DNA of 64,000 nucleotides, from contig JAQFVV010012400.1 of NCBI GenBank assembly GCA_028023455.1, forward strand, positions 16,673,490 through 16,737,489, written 5' to 3'. Source of the DNA: Epiperipatus broadwayi. Its lineage: Eukaryota > Onychophora > Udeonychophora > Euonychophora > Peripatidae. Positions within the stretch are counted from its first letter, which is position 1; each line of letters begins with the position of its first letter. The notes under the pieces are model-generated. The model saw nothing but the letters and a program-made list of their open reading frames with translations. It had not been told where the DNA came from and made no database searches. A program made the position numbers and the translations under genes. Positions 23,170-35,100 of the stretch are shown piece by piece.

Positions 23170-25795
23170 TTTCTTAAAATAAAATGAATGGTAAGAATAT
23201 GCTTCAAAATTTTTTTAAATTATTGACTTATGCACTACTTAAAAACAATTAAAATTTTAACCCCACAATGTGAAGTTTCTTTTATTGTCTTCTAAATTTT
23301 TCTTTGGAAATATCCATACTATAGTCAACTAAGCTAAACATCTAATATTGGTCAGTAAATGGATATCTAATCAGTAACAGTTTTGAAGATAAAGGTTCCA
23401 AGTTAATCTGAGTCAGTAAGGCAGATAGACATTGATACAATAATCAGAAATAAAAGAAATATGATTATAATATGATATAGTCTTCACTCTGATGAGGACA
23501 TCATACTGGCACACACCTTTTAGCTTATGCTTTTTTATATGTTTGCTGCTGGTAAGAATTTCTGTACTGAAAACTTAATTCTTTAAAGAAAAAACATTTT
23601 TATTTTTTTAGATAGATATTTATAAATAAACACATTAAAAATAATAGAACAAATAGGAAATTCTATAAACCATCACATGAAGAAAACAAATAGCTACTTT
23701 TTTTTTTGTTTATTTTTATATATCAAATTATAAATACTTTTTACATTTTTTAACACTCCCGAGAATATTAAAAAGACTTGAAAGTTATTGATTTATCTGT
23801 GATCAATACTAGTACAATTGAAACTTAAAAAAAAAAAAAGAAAAACCCTCCTCTTATAATTATTTCCTGAGAAATTATTTATATGTGTGAGCAATAAAGT
23901 TCTACTCAGAATTCACATATAGATATGTGTGTGTGCGCGCGTGCATTTATTTAAAATAATCAAGAAAGTAGCTTATAAAATAAAACTAAGCTGTAATCAT
24001 TTGAAGTGAAGAAAATAATTGATTTTAAACAGTTTATAAATAAATTATAGAGATTTTATAGAGAAAAGATATATACTATAAAATATGCTTTAACACTTAA
24101 TTTCTCTCAGAAATTCAATTAATTGTAAGAATTATACTTATTCCAAAAAAAAAAAAGAAAAAAGAAAAGAAAGCCATTTGTGTAAGTATGTGTTGCATTC
24201 TCAAAGTCATAACACCATTTGGACTAAATATAAAAAGTATTTGATAACTGGAAATGATCTTGAGAAAAAATATAACACTAAACATATCTGAAGATATGGT
24301 TAAGAAAATTGATCAACTCATTTTTTCCCTAATCCTAAATTATTGAATTAATTACTTCAAGAGAACCACAACACCATCACATAATATTAGGAAGATAAAC
24401 ATTTTTCTGAAGGCTACAAATGTAAATAGCAGAGAATTTTATAGATTACTATCTTGAGACCTCAAAAAAAAAAAAAAGTCATTGTTTAGCGTTACATTGC
24501 TAAACAATATCCTCAATTCATGACTAATTTTTGAATATTAGAAGTGATATTGAAAGAGAAAAAAGTCAAAGCCCTAATACATCTAATAACATTGTGAGAA
24601 AATTCACCAAACTATTTTTTTCGCTAATTCTAAATATTGATGATAATATCTGAAAAGCAGAGCTTTCTTGCACAGTATTAAGGAACTAAACATTCTTGCA
24701 ATATTTACAAAATATAATTTTAAAAAGTGCCTTGCATGGACAGTAATTAAATATCAATAATAAATACTTAATTATATGCATATTTTCAATTGCAAATATT
24801 TTCCTTATCAAACTGCAATATCCAATAAAATCTCTTCTCTTAAAACTTTTGTTCCATGGTAATATTTCTAACTCTGAACCAAACATTCCTGGTAAATCTG
24901 TGTGTGTGTGGTAACACTAGTATTTTGATTTTTTTAATTTCAAGAGTTCCAATCCTGTCACCTATTGTAACTTTGATTAACTAATAGATGCAAGTAGTAG
25001 TGCTTATTAATTCTGTAATATACTCTGACTAGTTGCTGGCTTAAATTCTTTGTTAATGAGGAGTTTTAAATATAGATCTAGTGCTACTGGAATGAGATAA
25101 TTCTTTTAAATTTTGAAAATTGTTGTGTAACTAGGAGTTCATATGATATTTTTTTAATTTTTCTTTATCATATATATAAAACAATCTTAATACCAGATAA
25201 TTCCTGCAAAAAAAAAGTTTCATTAAAAACAATCATTTTTTCATAGAATTCTACAGCACTATATTGTTTAGATATGACACTGTAGCAGAAGAAATGTTTT
25301 TGGACCAATTTCCAGTTAAGGATAATAAGAACAAATGGAATTATATCATTAAAATTCTTGAATGGCACATGATCTAAGCTCTAAATATATGATTTATTAG
25401 TAGTGAAGTTTGTGACTTTGGTTTTTATCTTACTTATAACATTTTCTATTGCACTATCATATAACATTTTTGTTAGTTTTTAATAATTCATTTATTTTAA
25501 AGAATTAAACTTATCTGTTCTTTAGCTTTTTTAATGCTATTTTCTTAAATATATATTTAATGTTGGTTTATGTGTGACAATATTATAATAATAGTTATGT
25601 AAAAACTCTATAAACTTAAGAAAACCACTGCCTATTTTAGAGCTTAAATCTCATTATCTATTTGGTTTTTACTATGATGATTTCAAAGTTTCATTTTGCA
25701 ATTTATTTTTTTTAAATTTTCTTGCCATATATCTTTTACTGTACCTATATGATATTTTGAATACAAGTACAATTTATATACTTGGAATTTAGATA
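23170..25795. other. AT-rich stretch, no gene seen
   Basis: Only simple sequence was recognised: a TG/CG alternating run near 23924-23944 and several poly-A/poly-T tracts. Minus-strand frames at 24686-24886 and 25168-25368 show no domain and are treated as chance. Confidence 0.5.
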
Positions 25796-25799
25796 TAAT

Positions 25800-25940
25800 T
25801 ATGGGGTATTTGAACATAGCATGAAATACATATATTGGAGATCATTTATTTTTTTCATGTGTGTGGTCATGTGTATTGATTGTATAAAATAGAGTGAATT
25901 GCTGAAAGGAGCCTGAAGATCTATGTTCAAATCCCCTATA
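25800..25940 (-). repeat. R family copy (half-length, minus orientation)
   Basis: Plus-strand reading AGCATGAAATACATATATTG, GGAGATCAT, GGTCATGTGTATTGATTGTA and CTATGTTCAAATCCCCTATA matches the right arm of the 16.1-16.45-kb fold-back. The phrase GTTCAAATC is a perfect polymerase III B-box core. No A box at the expected spacing was found. Confidence 0.7.
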
Positions 25941-25949
25941 ATTAAACAT

Positions 25950-27365
25950 ATACGAGAAAACAGTAATATATAGATGTTAAATATTTTCATAGATTATTTA
26001 AGATGTAAAGAAATAAATAGAAATTTCGGTGTATAGCTATAAAAAAATGAAAAGCTATCAGTTGAAGAACATTCTTATCTCTAAGTAAAATTATAACAGG
26101 TAGTTCAACTTGAAGTTGTCAATTTTAATTAATTACCCAATAACACCATTGCTGGACATTTTCCTCTAATTATCTATATGAAAATTTCCCCTTTATTTCA
26201 ATTTCAAAAGTATTTCATTTTTTTAAACATCTGTTTTTTTAAATACTTTCTTAATATGTCACTCTGGCCTTAGAAATATATCCATGAGAAAAAATTACAG
26301 TATGGATTAAATCTTTTTTTCTACTGTTAGTATTTTAGTATAACTTATTATTATTTCACACATTACTAATTGATATTTCTGATTTCAAAGATCTAAAGAT
26401 CTTATAACTAGGATTGAATAATAAATAAGTCTTGATGGCATTCCTTTATTTACAATTCACACAATGGAAAAATAGTGTTACAAGACATTACAAATTTAGA
26501 ATCCCTTTGCAATTTCATCAGTATAATATTACCTTTCCATTAGTTTTCAAATTTCATGGTAGCAGTAAGTAATAACAATAATAGTTAAATGAGAATTCAT
26601 ATTTAATTCAAATATCAGAAGAGATGAAGTAGAATCACAATCTGTGTACTTCGACTTTCAGAGTTACCATTATATCACTGCATAGCAAAATAAGTATTTA
26701 TATCACTCCACTTCAGGACATCTTATTGTAAGCATACATTATATATAGATACTAGAAGATGATGCCAAAGAGATCGTTAGATTAGTTTTTAGTTATTGTC
26801 CTTCATCAATATGGCATACTTATTTTAGATAATTCAAAAAACCAAATTTTATTTTCGTTTGAAGGATTACGACATCCTAGTTATTTTCTTCATTTGATAA
26901 CATCTTTTTTTCTTTCTTTATATATATATCAATTACACGAGGCATTTCTTTTTTAAGCTCTAATGTTAGGTGTGTGTAAAAATTGACAAGGTTCCAGGGT
27001 CACGTGACTCATAATCCTTTATTTAATTTCTCTATGAAACCAATTTACAATTTTAAATTTTTATTAAAATAATTAGTTATATATTATTATTTAATTTTTC
27101 ATTTTAGACAAATTATTCCTCCATTTAGTTGTCAGCAATATGGATCCTTTTTGCATGGGTGTTTGTTTCAGGGATTTTAAATAATCTTTTAAGTTTTTTT
27201 TTTTTTTTTTGTATCTTTGATATATTTATCTATTTTTAGTTTATTAAAATGTTTTTTTTTTTAAAAATATGTTTAAAGTATTTATATATTTCATAATGGA
27301 AATGTTTCAATATTGTAATTGCAATTGAAATGTTCTTTTCTTATGAGTATTTATGCTAGCAATAT
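25950..27365. other. AT-rich stretch, no gene seen
   Basis: Nothing was recognised apart from poly-T tracts near 27195-27210 and a 10-bp palindrome GTCACGTGAC near 26998, which contains an E-box core but has no promoter context. Confidence 0.5.
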
Positions 27366-27369
27366 AACA

Positions 27370-27510
27370 TGAAATAATAATTGAATGGTTTATTGCTCAG
27401 ATATCGTAAGAAGTGTGAGCCAAAGTGATAGAGCTAGGCTATAATTCATGAACCTTGATCTCCAGAATCTGCCACTCTACGACTGAACCAAAACAAACAT
27501 AGAGCAATAT
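27370..27510 (-). mobile_element. tRNA-derived SINE, copy 2
   Basis: Minus-strand reading: GGTTCAGTCGTAGAGTGGC (A-box-like), AGATCAAGGTTCATGAATT (B-box-like GGTTCATGAAT), then the shared body AGCTCTATCACTTTGG, ACTTCTTACGA, CTGAGCAATAAACCATTCA. It is the partner of the plus-strand copy at 22478. The two copies are clearly diverged, so this is an older family. Confidence 0.7.
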
Positions 27511-27889
27511 ATGTATTTTATATGACAATTATTTTTCCATAGTAGTTATTGCATACATTATGATCTTTACCTGGTTTAAAATCCTAGTTAATAAAGATTT
27601 TTTTTTCAGATTTCAAGAGGCAATGCATCAATCCATTCATTTATTAGTTGATAAAAGGATATCTAATTATTTTTAGAAAAAAAAAAAAAGAAAAAACAAA
27701 GAAGATTGGTTAACTTTCTCTACCTAACCTTTGTCTAACAGATGAATATTGTTTTTATCAGTGTCTTATAAAAGGTTTATTTGAAATGCCTTGCTTTTTA
27801 CCTTTATTGTATATATCTTACATCTACATTTTTTAAGAAGCTGTTATTATGAAATATTCTATAACTTTTTTTTTTAATTCAAAAACAAG

Positions 27890-28555
27890 AAGCCTGTAAC
27901 ATTAATTACTAAGTGACAAATGATACTGTAACTGTTATAGTTCTCCTTTCCCTCAGAAGTGGACTGTTCCAGATTTCCTCTTTATCTGGTCGGATTAAAC
28001 ATTGTTTGTTACTGGCCAATAGGCTGATGTACAGCTAAACACATAGCCAATGATTAGTACAGGCCAATAATCAATGATGATTGCTGAATCCAAATGCTCC
28101 AGTGAGGCCAGAGATCTGACTATAAATGGTCAGCCTTTTAGAGGAAAAAGAGAGAATGTCAGTCTAATCTACAAAAATAATATGCATTTTCCAGGAGAAG
28201 CCTTGCTAACCTAAACAGCAGTAAGCATTTTTACAATAGTAATACACTATTTGTCCATGCAGCTAGGCAAGTCCACATAAATACCGGACGCTGCTAAGAC
28301 TACGCCCGATTCAAAGCAAGCTGTCTGGTACAGCTGGAAGAGTCATTCTCCCTCCCCATGAGGCAAGCTATCAGGGGTAGCTAGAAGCGGTAGATTGTGA
28401 AGACTCAGACCAAAGAGTTCACATTAGAACTATATTATTTTGTATTGTATATATTTGTTAATATAATAAATATTATATTAATTATGATACTGGTGCTAGT
28501 ATTGTTTTCTATAGGTTGGGTCTGTAATCCAGATCAAATATAATAGTCACCATAA
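27890..28555 (+). mobile_element. Candidate solo LTR (Gypsy-like)
   Basis: A GC-richer block of about 650 bp contains a TATA-like ACTATAAATGG near 28117 and a polyadenylation-like AATAAATATT near 28464. It has an ending like retroviral-type LTRs (GGTTGGGTCTGTAATCCAG followed by ATAATAGTCA). Start candidates (TGTAACTG near 27930) and an end in CA can be proposed, but no matching 4-6 bp target-site duplication was found and no internal region, primer-binding site or second LTR is present. It may instead be another repeat class. Confidence 0.4.
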
Positions 28556-28725
28556 AATATTTTTTCAAATCATTTGTTGCAACTGGATAAACACACAAAT
28601 CAGGCAGGTTTTATTTTGATAAAAAATCAAGTCAGATGTCACGACTTAAATTTTAATAAAGCTCGTATTTACAAATGTTATATATAGAGCTCGCAAAACA
28701 ATCTCTTAACAAGCTTTGAGAATAA

Positions 28726-28772
28726 TCTCCCTACCGGTTTCTGCTTCTGGCATCATCAGTCAGGTGCCAGGA
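28726..28772 (-). ncRNA. Hammerhead ribozyme motif, family B copy 1
   Basis: Minus strand: CTGATGA (28759-28753), stem II TGC/GCA closing a CAGAA loop, GAAA (28741-28738), then the palindromic ACCGGT for a dimeric stem III and A as the cleavage-site base. The 3' strand of stem I is rearranged compared with copies 2 and 3 (a deletion after ACCGGTA), so this copy is probably weak or inactive. Confidence 0.6.
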
Positions 28773-29082
28773 TATTCATTAGATTAAAAATACTAGGACA
28801 AGCCCAGCACTTTATCTAATGTATAACTATTGAGAAGAAAATCTAAAATTTTCAGACATCCATGTCTAAAAATCCAGCTATCTAACACAAATAGCCATAT
28901 GGAACTGAACTAAGGTCAGATACACCATATTTAATAGCTTTAGCAATATAAAATTACCAAAGCCTTAATAGCAAAAAATAAAATGATAAAAAATCCAAGT
29001 CAGATGTCACATGACTTAATTTTAATAAAGCTTATATTTACAAATGTTATATATTGAGCTCACAAAACAAGCTCTTAACAAG

Positions 29083-29142
29083 TTATATCCTCAACCCCAG
29101 ACTGGTTTCTGCTTCTGGTGTCGTCAGTGAGGTGCCAGGATA
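29083..29142 (-). ncRNA. Hammerhead ribozyme motif, family B copy 2
   Basis: Minus strand: CTGACGA (29127-29121), GAAA near 29109-29106, then ACCAGTC and TGGGGTTGAGGATA. Stem I is well preserved (CTCA with TGGG inside, TATCCT with AGGATA outside). Stem II has lost pairing (CAC opposite GCA) and the stem III palindrome has one substitution relative to ACCGGT. It is an eroded copy that complements the information in copy 1. Confidence 0.55.
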
Positions 29143-29269
29143 TTCATTAGATTAAAAATACTAGATAGCTGGATTTTTAGACATGGATATCTGAAAATTT
29201 CAGATTTTCTTCTCAATAGTTATACATTAGATAAAGTGCTAGGCGTGTCCTAGTATTTTTAATCTAATG

Positions 29270-29320
29270 AATATCTTAATGATGACAGAAGCAGAAACCG
29301 GTCTGGGGTTGAGGATATTC
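29270..29320 (+). ncRNA. Hammerhead remnant, family B copy 3
   Basis: Plus strand: TGATGA (29280-29285), GAAA (29294-29297), ACCGGTC and TGGGGTTGAGGATATTC. The first core C and the 5' strand of stem I are deleted (AATATCTTAATGATGA), so it cannot fold as a complete hammerhead. It preserves the cleavage-site half of the family consensus. Confidence 0.5.
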
Positions 29321-29669
29321 TCAAAGCTTGTTTTGCTAGCTCTATATATAAGGTTTTATTTTGTAATACAAACATTTTATTATCCAAACAACTGTGTAAT
29401 TCTTCAATTGTTAGAAAAAGTAAATGATTACTAAAAGTTTTCTTTTAGAAACAATTTTCGGTATAACAATTCTAGCAATTTTTTGTCTGCACATCCTACA
29501 TGTAATACATGTATATAATACTGTGGAGTTCAACAAAGTTTATGATGTAAATATAAAATTAAAATGCTAAAATAAATCATGTTCAAGGGATGGTTAAACC
29601 AAGACAACTACTATCTATGATAATCAAATGTTATCACTTGGATATAGTAGTCTGTTATCTACTTACTAA

Positions 29670-29785
29670 ATGTTATATATAGAGCTCACAAAATAAGCTC
29701 TTAACAAATAAGCTCTACATATAACATTTGTAAATACAAGCTTATTAAATTAAGCCATGTGACATCTGACTATTTTTTATCATTC
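29670..29785. repeat. Small inverted fragment of family B terminal repeat
   Basis: TTATATATAGAGCTCACAAA and CAAATAAGCTCTACATATAA flank a short centre. The right side continues CATTTGTAAATACAAGCTTA and AAGCCATGTGACATCTGACT, i.e. the outer end of the family B repeat in reverse. It lacks the hammerhead. Confidence 0.65.
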
Positions 29786-29789
29786 TACT

Positions 29790-31780
29790 TACTAAATATA
29801 AATTATAAAAATTTAAAGTTTATGAAAAGCTTTTTTTAATGCTTCATATACATTTAAAAAAAAAAAAAAAAAGCAACTAATAAATTATTGCTCTGAAGCA
29901 AAAATCTTTTGATTCTTTAAAATGTTAAAAGAAATATGAAATATAATAGAGAATATTCAGTTCTACATATAAGAGATTTATAACATTTGTAATGACCATT
30001 ATTTTCTGCTATATGAATAATGTAAATAACATGCTATGTTTAAAATAAATTGTAATAAATTTAAAATAAATGCTAAATGTGAAATAAATAAATAAACTAA
30101 ATTATTATGAAAGCAAAAATAAAAAGAAAGTTATATATGTTTTAATTCAAGTAAAAGTATTCCGTTATAGGAAATATTTGCTATTAAAAGATTAAACCAA
30201 GATAAAAATTAATTAATGTAATAATTAAACATAGATTCCTATTCCAGAAATAGAACAGAATAGTAGTGATCTAGAACTTCCCATGATTATAGTATTGCTA
30301 CCTGGGATTGAACTGAAAAAAAAAATAAAAGCTTCTATAAAAATTGGGGATGCTCACACTCATATCATTGGTGATCATGTTGAAATCAAGAAAACTGCAA
30401 AACCAGAGTATGAATGTACCCAGAGAATTCCATCACTGGATATTTACAGGCCACATCTTATGATTTAGTATGCCTCTATGGCCACGTAATTGGGCATTTT
30501 AGTGTTAATCATTTTATTTTATATTAACTTAATTTCTATGATTTAGTAATACAATAACAAAAATCATCATTCATTTATATTATGAGAAAACATTAGCAAT
30601 TGATATTAGTGCAATAATTATTTCTACAGAAAGAAACTTAGCATACATTATATTTTATATTAGTTTAATTAAAGTAATGATAAACATTTTAGTGATTTAT
30701 TAAAAAATTGTTGAAGAGAGTAACATTGAATTACTTATATTCTTAAAGATAAACAAATTTTGACGATGGTTATTGAAAAATATATGAAGATGAAGAAAAT
30801 AATATTTATTGCTATATATAAAAGGTACAAAATAGAAAAGCTCAGATATAGCCTAAGTTGATGGGGTTGAATCTGTCTTTTAGTTGATAACCTATAGTGA
30901 TGACACTGGTTGATAATTGTTAAGTTATATGATTGATGACATGAACTTAGTTGACAAATTACTGCAAGGTAAAGCTGGTTCTGAAGTTATTTTATATCTA
31001 TCTTTTATTAGTATGAAAATGTTAATCTTGAACATTCCTTAGAAAAGCCAATTAATCTTGATCAATTTCTAGAAGATAAGTTTTGAAAATGTTATAACTT
31101 ATTTTCAGAATTTATTAAGATAGGAAATATATTTTATGAAGATTCTGAGAATTATGCTTTTTTGGGTCTTGATGTGAGCTCAAATTTCAAGAATAAGTGT
31201 CAATGAGGGAATATTCAATACTGGACTTTCTATGATGATGATTATTTTACGTTCATAATTCGTTTATTGTAGAATCAATGCTGAGATTAGCCTGGATATA
31301 GCCCTATCACCTAACGTTCTCTGATTACTCAATCATAAAATAAATGACTCTGGATAGTTAATTATGACTCCTAATATAAATATTAAAAGCTGGGGAAGTC
31401 ATATTATTTTATTTGATATATATATGAATATTTACAGTAAAATCAATAACATATTTTTTAGGGTTAAAATAAAAATGTAAAAAGGAAAAAAAGTCATAAA
31501 ATAAGAATCTGCCATTAGCTATAATAAATAAAAGGAAGCACAATCACTAAGAGCGTAAATTAGAAAGCTAGGCACTTTTTGTTTAAGCATTTTATTTTAC
31601 ACTAAAATAACTTCTATGCTTAGGCACAGTATTAACGGAAATCACCTAAGTCTCAGTTATATTACGCGAATACGTTAGCAATTGATATTAGAGTAAGTAT
31701 TATTTCTATAAAAAAAGTAACTTATCATTTATTATATTTTATATTCTTTAATAAAAATAATGAACATTTTTTTAATAGAT
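29790..31780. other. AT-rich stretch, no gene seen
   Basis: The 61-codon frame at 30283-30468 has no domain. Around 30880-31400 some codon-like composition is visible on the plus strand, but many stops interrupt it and no family was recognised. Confidence 0.4.
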
Positions 31781-31784
31781 TTAT

Positions 31785-32170
31785 TAAAAAAGTTGTAATT
31801 TTATTCTTCGAGATTGCTTTATATAAATTACTTGTCGCCATCTTCTTTTAGCGGCATACTGAAATTGCACACGGCCCAGAAGTTGATCAATATCGCGGGG
31901 ATATTTAAAGGTTTAAAGGGACAAAATTGCAATTATTTGAGGTAATAATAGTATGAATTTTGAGCAAAGTCTTTAAACAGCCCATATTTTGAAATGCATT
32001 TTTGTGCTTTATATGAGAGTTTGTTGAAGAACTTATTATATTCTTGATTTTCTAGTTACTCTACTTTACCAAACACGGCTTGCAACGCGTTATGATCAGA
32101 GATGGATCTGGTTATCTTACACAAAAATTATGCCGGTAGTTTGAATGCTGTAGATAACTCCAGAATTTGA
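31785..32170 (-). promoter_or_regulatory. CpG-containing island-like segment; possible first-exon/promoter region
   Basis: This stretch has several CpGs (TCGCCA, GCGGCA, ACGGCC, TCGCGG, CACGGC, AACGCG) where flanking DNA has almost none. On the minus strand AAGATGGCGACA at about 31844-31833 is an excellent eukaryotic start context, followed by AA|GTAATT that could act as a splice donor. No peptide homology can be read from such a short piece. It is the best host-gene-like signal in the window, but it remains inference. Confidence 0.25.
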
Positions 32171-32174
32171 ATAA

Positions 32175-35100
32175 ATTTATTTTAGAAATTATTAAATCGG
32201 AAAAAAGATAAAACAAAGTAAAAATATGTGTGTTAAATATATCATTTTATCGGTCCATTAGACAATTACACGAACGTAACGTTAGCTACGTTTGCTAGTT
32301 ATTTAATAATCAATAGAATTAAGCATTTAGGTGTTAGGACAAATACGGGTGGAAAAAGAAAAAGTTTAATTAATATATATTAAATGTAATAATTGTTAGA
32401 TTATTAAATTCTTTATTGAATTTACCTAAAAAATATTGAAAAACTGTTGTGAACACGTTGCGAAATTGTGTAAACAAGAGAATACATTTAGCTATGTTTG
32501 CAAAAACTTCATTTATGAAACGAATATTGTTTTGTTCTTATTTCTAATATTTGTTATTAAAGCATGTAGTGATTTTCATCATTCTCCAACAATTTTCCCC
32601 AAAATTTCAACTTAATTTTTTTTTTTCCGATAAAGAATCCATTAATAAATTTTATTATTATTGTTGGTGTTTTCTTATTATTTAAGTTATATACAAATAT
32701 TTCTTTTATGTATACATTTTATTTAGTTACTATTGTACTACTGTATAACCATTTGTATTACTTGGAGCCAGCTGATTTTCCTTTTTAGCGTATTTATATT
32801 TGGTCCATTTAAGCCCCCCCCCCCCCAATCCCCAACCTGATCAAGAGAAATTATTTTGTAATCCATCCATAATTTAAAAGTTTTATTTGAAATGCATTAA
32901 TATTATTTTGTAATTCCCAGTCATAAATAATAAGCAGTAAAAAAAAAAAAAAAAACTCGTTCCAAATTTATATGGGATAGAAATTATTTAGAGCATTTTT
33001 TTTTGATAGTTTGTATTCAGAATTTAAGAGCTAAGAATTTACAGAGTTTATAAAATACATTCTTAGAAACAAACATATACACAAAAAAATTACACATCAA
33101 TTTTTTTTATGATGTGTTCTTTGGCAGTTGTATCAATTGAATACATGCATATATTTTTACTGATTATTCTAAAATTTCAAAAATGAGACAAAATTAGCCT
33201 CTCTTTTTTAATAACTTCTTCAATTTTCTTCTACAATTACCAGATGGTAAAATTTTGTTTATTACCAAATTTATATTGCTTGTAATCACAAGTAGTTTTA
33301 TATTACTTATTTTTTTGTATAGTAAATCTGAGATTTCGTGCGGTAATATATTATATTTATAACACAATGAATGATAATTGTATTTGTTTATATATTTAAA
33401 GCTTTCAGGCTAAGATGCTTAAGACTGGCTTATATATATAAAAGTTAAGTTTAGAAAAGGTGTATCAACCTTTTCTATCAAAATCTCTGTCTCGTGTCTA
33501 AGCTTGATTATTTATTATATATCTGTTTTAAAATCTGATTGGCTTTCTCTGTTATAATTGTGCATGTGAGAAAGGCTAGCATACTTTCAATTTATTATTA
33601 CTTATTTAGTTAAATACTCATTAATGTTGTTTAAAATTGCATTATGCTTTATACACACAAAAAAGAGTTAGAATACTGTATTTTTTCTTAATTGATAAAA
33701 AAATAAAACATATTCTACCCATATCCACAAATTATATAAAATTATAAAATAATAATGATGAATGAAGATGTTTGTGTATATAGCCTTTATTAAACATGTA
33801 AGCTGAGATACATAAATTCATGTAAATATCATTGCATTTATACATGTTGCAAAAGTTATACTGGTATTTTTTTAATAAGCTTTTCAAAGCCAACATGTCC
33901 CATTAATAAAGATAATAGTAAACTATGGATTAGCACCCTTATTAATATCAGCTCTTCAGACAGTATTGTATATTACAGTTGTATTTTGTTTTATAATCTA
34001 TCAACCCATGTGTGAGCAATTTAGAATAATCCAGGACTTTCATTCTCCAGCTAAAGTAGATCCATTTCTAATTAGATGACTAAATGGGCTGACTATGGTC
34101 TGATTATTTGAAGAAAGTTTATGTTTAAAATCTGAAAAATTTTCAGATCGTATATCAGATCGTATTCAGATTTGAAATCCAGATTGTTGGTAAGCAAAGC
34201 TATTTGTATCTCACTGGATATCTTATAATTCATCTTCACATCATGAATCTTTATATTTTTGAATTCCAAGTAATTTTTTGTCTATTTTATTTGCATTTTG
34301 CTTTTATTTATTATCTTTAAATGGTAGCTACTCTTTTGTCTAATTTTTTATTATAGGTATTGCTTTCTTGATATTTTTATGAGTATTTTCTAATTTTTTT
34401 CTTTTCTGAAATCTGTTTTATAAACACAATTTTAGTTTCAAAAATTTTGTTTTTGATTTTCTTTATTTCATTTTGATGAAGTTAATTGTTATAGATAATT
34501 TTTTGTTTCTAATTTAATGTCTTTCTTGATTATAATAGTTATAATAGATGTGTGATTCTATTCATTTTTAATTTTATCTTTAATTATTTTATAATGAATA
34601 TGAATGCAAAAGATTTTGAGTTTACAATAAAAGCTGTGTTCTTATCAAGAATAATGGTGAATTTACACACATAGTATATATAATAATAGATTGTTAATTT
34701 TCTTATATATTTGTTATATTACACTAATGTGTATTTTTTCCAATTGAATTTTTGTAACTGAGATAGTTGTGAGCATTTCAAAATCAGTTGTGTTAAGAAA
34801 TAATTTATTTCATTTGTATATATCTTTCAGAATAAAAAATACTCAAAATTTAATATTTTATGATCATATAAATTTATAATTATTGTTGAGCATAAATCAA
34901 AATGATCTGCAGTTTGCCTCAGTTTAAATAGTTTTTTGTTTTGTTTCATTTAGGTTATGTTTAAATCTTTTAGAAACTTTGTAGTGTTATTTTTTAACAT
35001 TATAATTTTTTTATTATATGCTTTTATATAACTTAGTCTGTTTTTAGTTTGTCTGACTAGATAAAATCTTGTAACTCAATTTTCATGTAGTTTCAGTTTT

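Larger units (their letters stand above)
28610..29355. mobile_element. Cluster of Penelope-type terminal repeats, family B
   Basis: Two direct copies begin at about 28615 and 28983 with GATAAAAAATC, AGTCAGATGTCAC and CTTAA.TTTTAATAAAGCT, and continue through GAGCTC[GA]CAAAACAA. A third, inverted stretch (29155-29355) repeats the hammerhead-containing half and the segment around CTAGGACAAGCCCAGCACTT in reverse. Direct plus inverted partial copies are typical of Penelope-like insertions. No coding sequence lies between them. Three eroded hammerheads are annotated separately. Confidence 0.7.

Noticed and set aside
23480-23510. CTGATGAGGACATCAT as a hammerhead core
   Set aside because: No GAAA and no flanking stem I; chance occurrence of a 7-base core.
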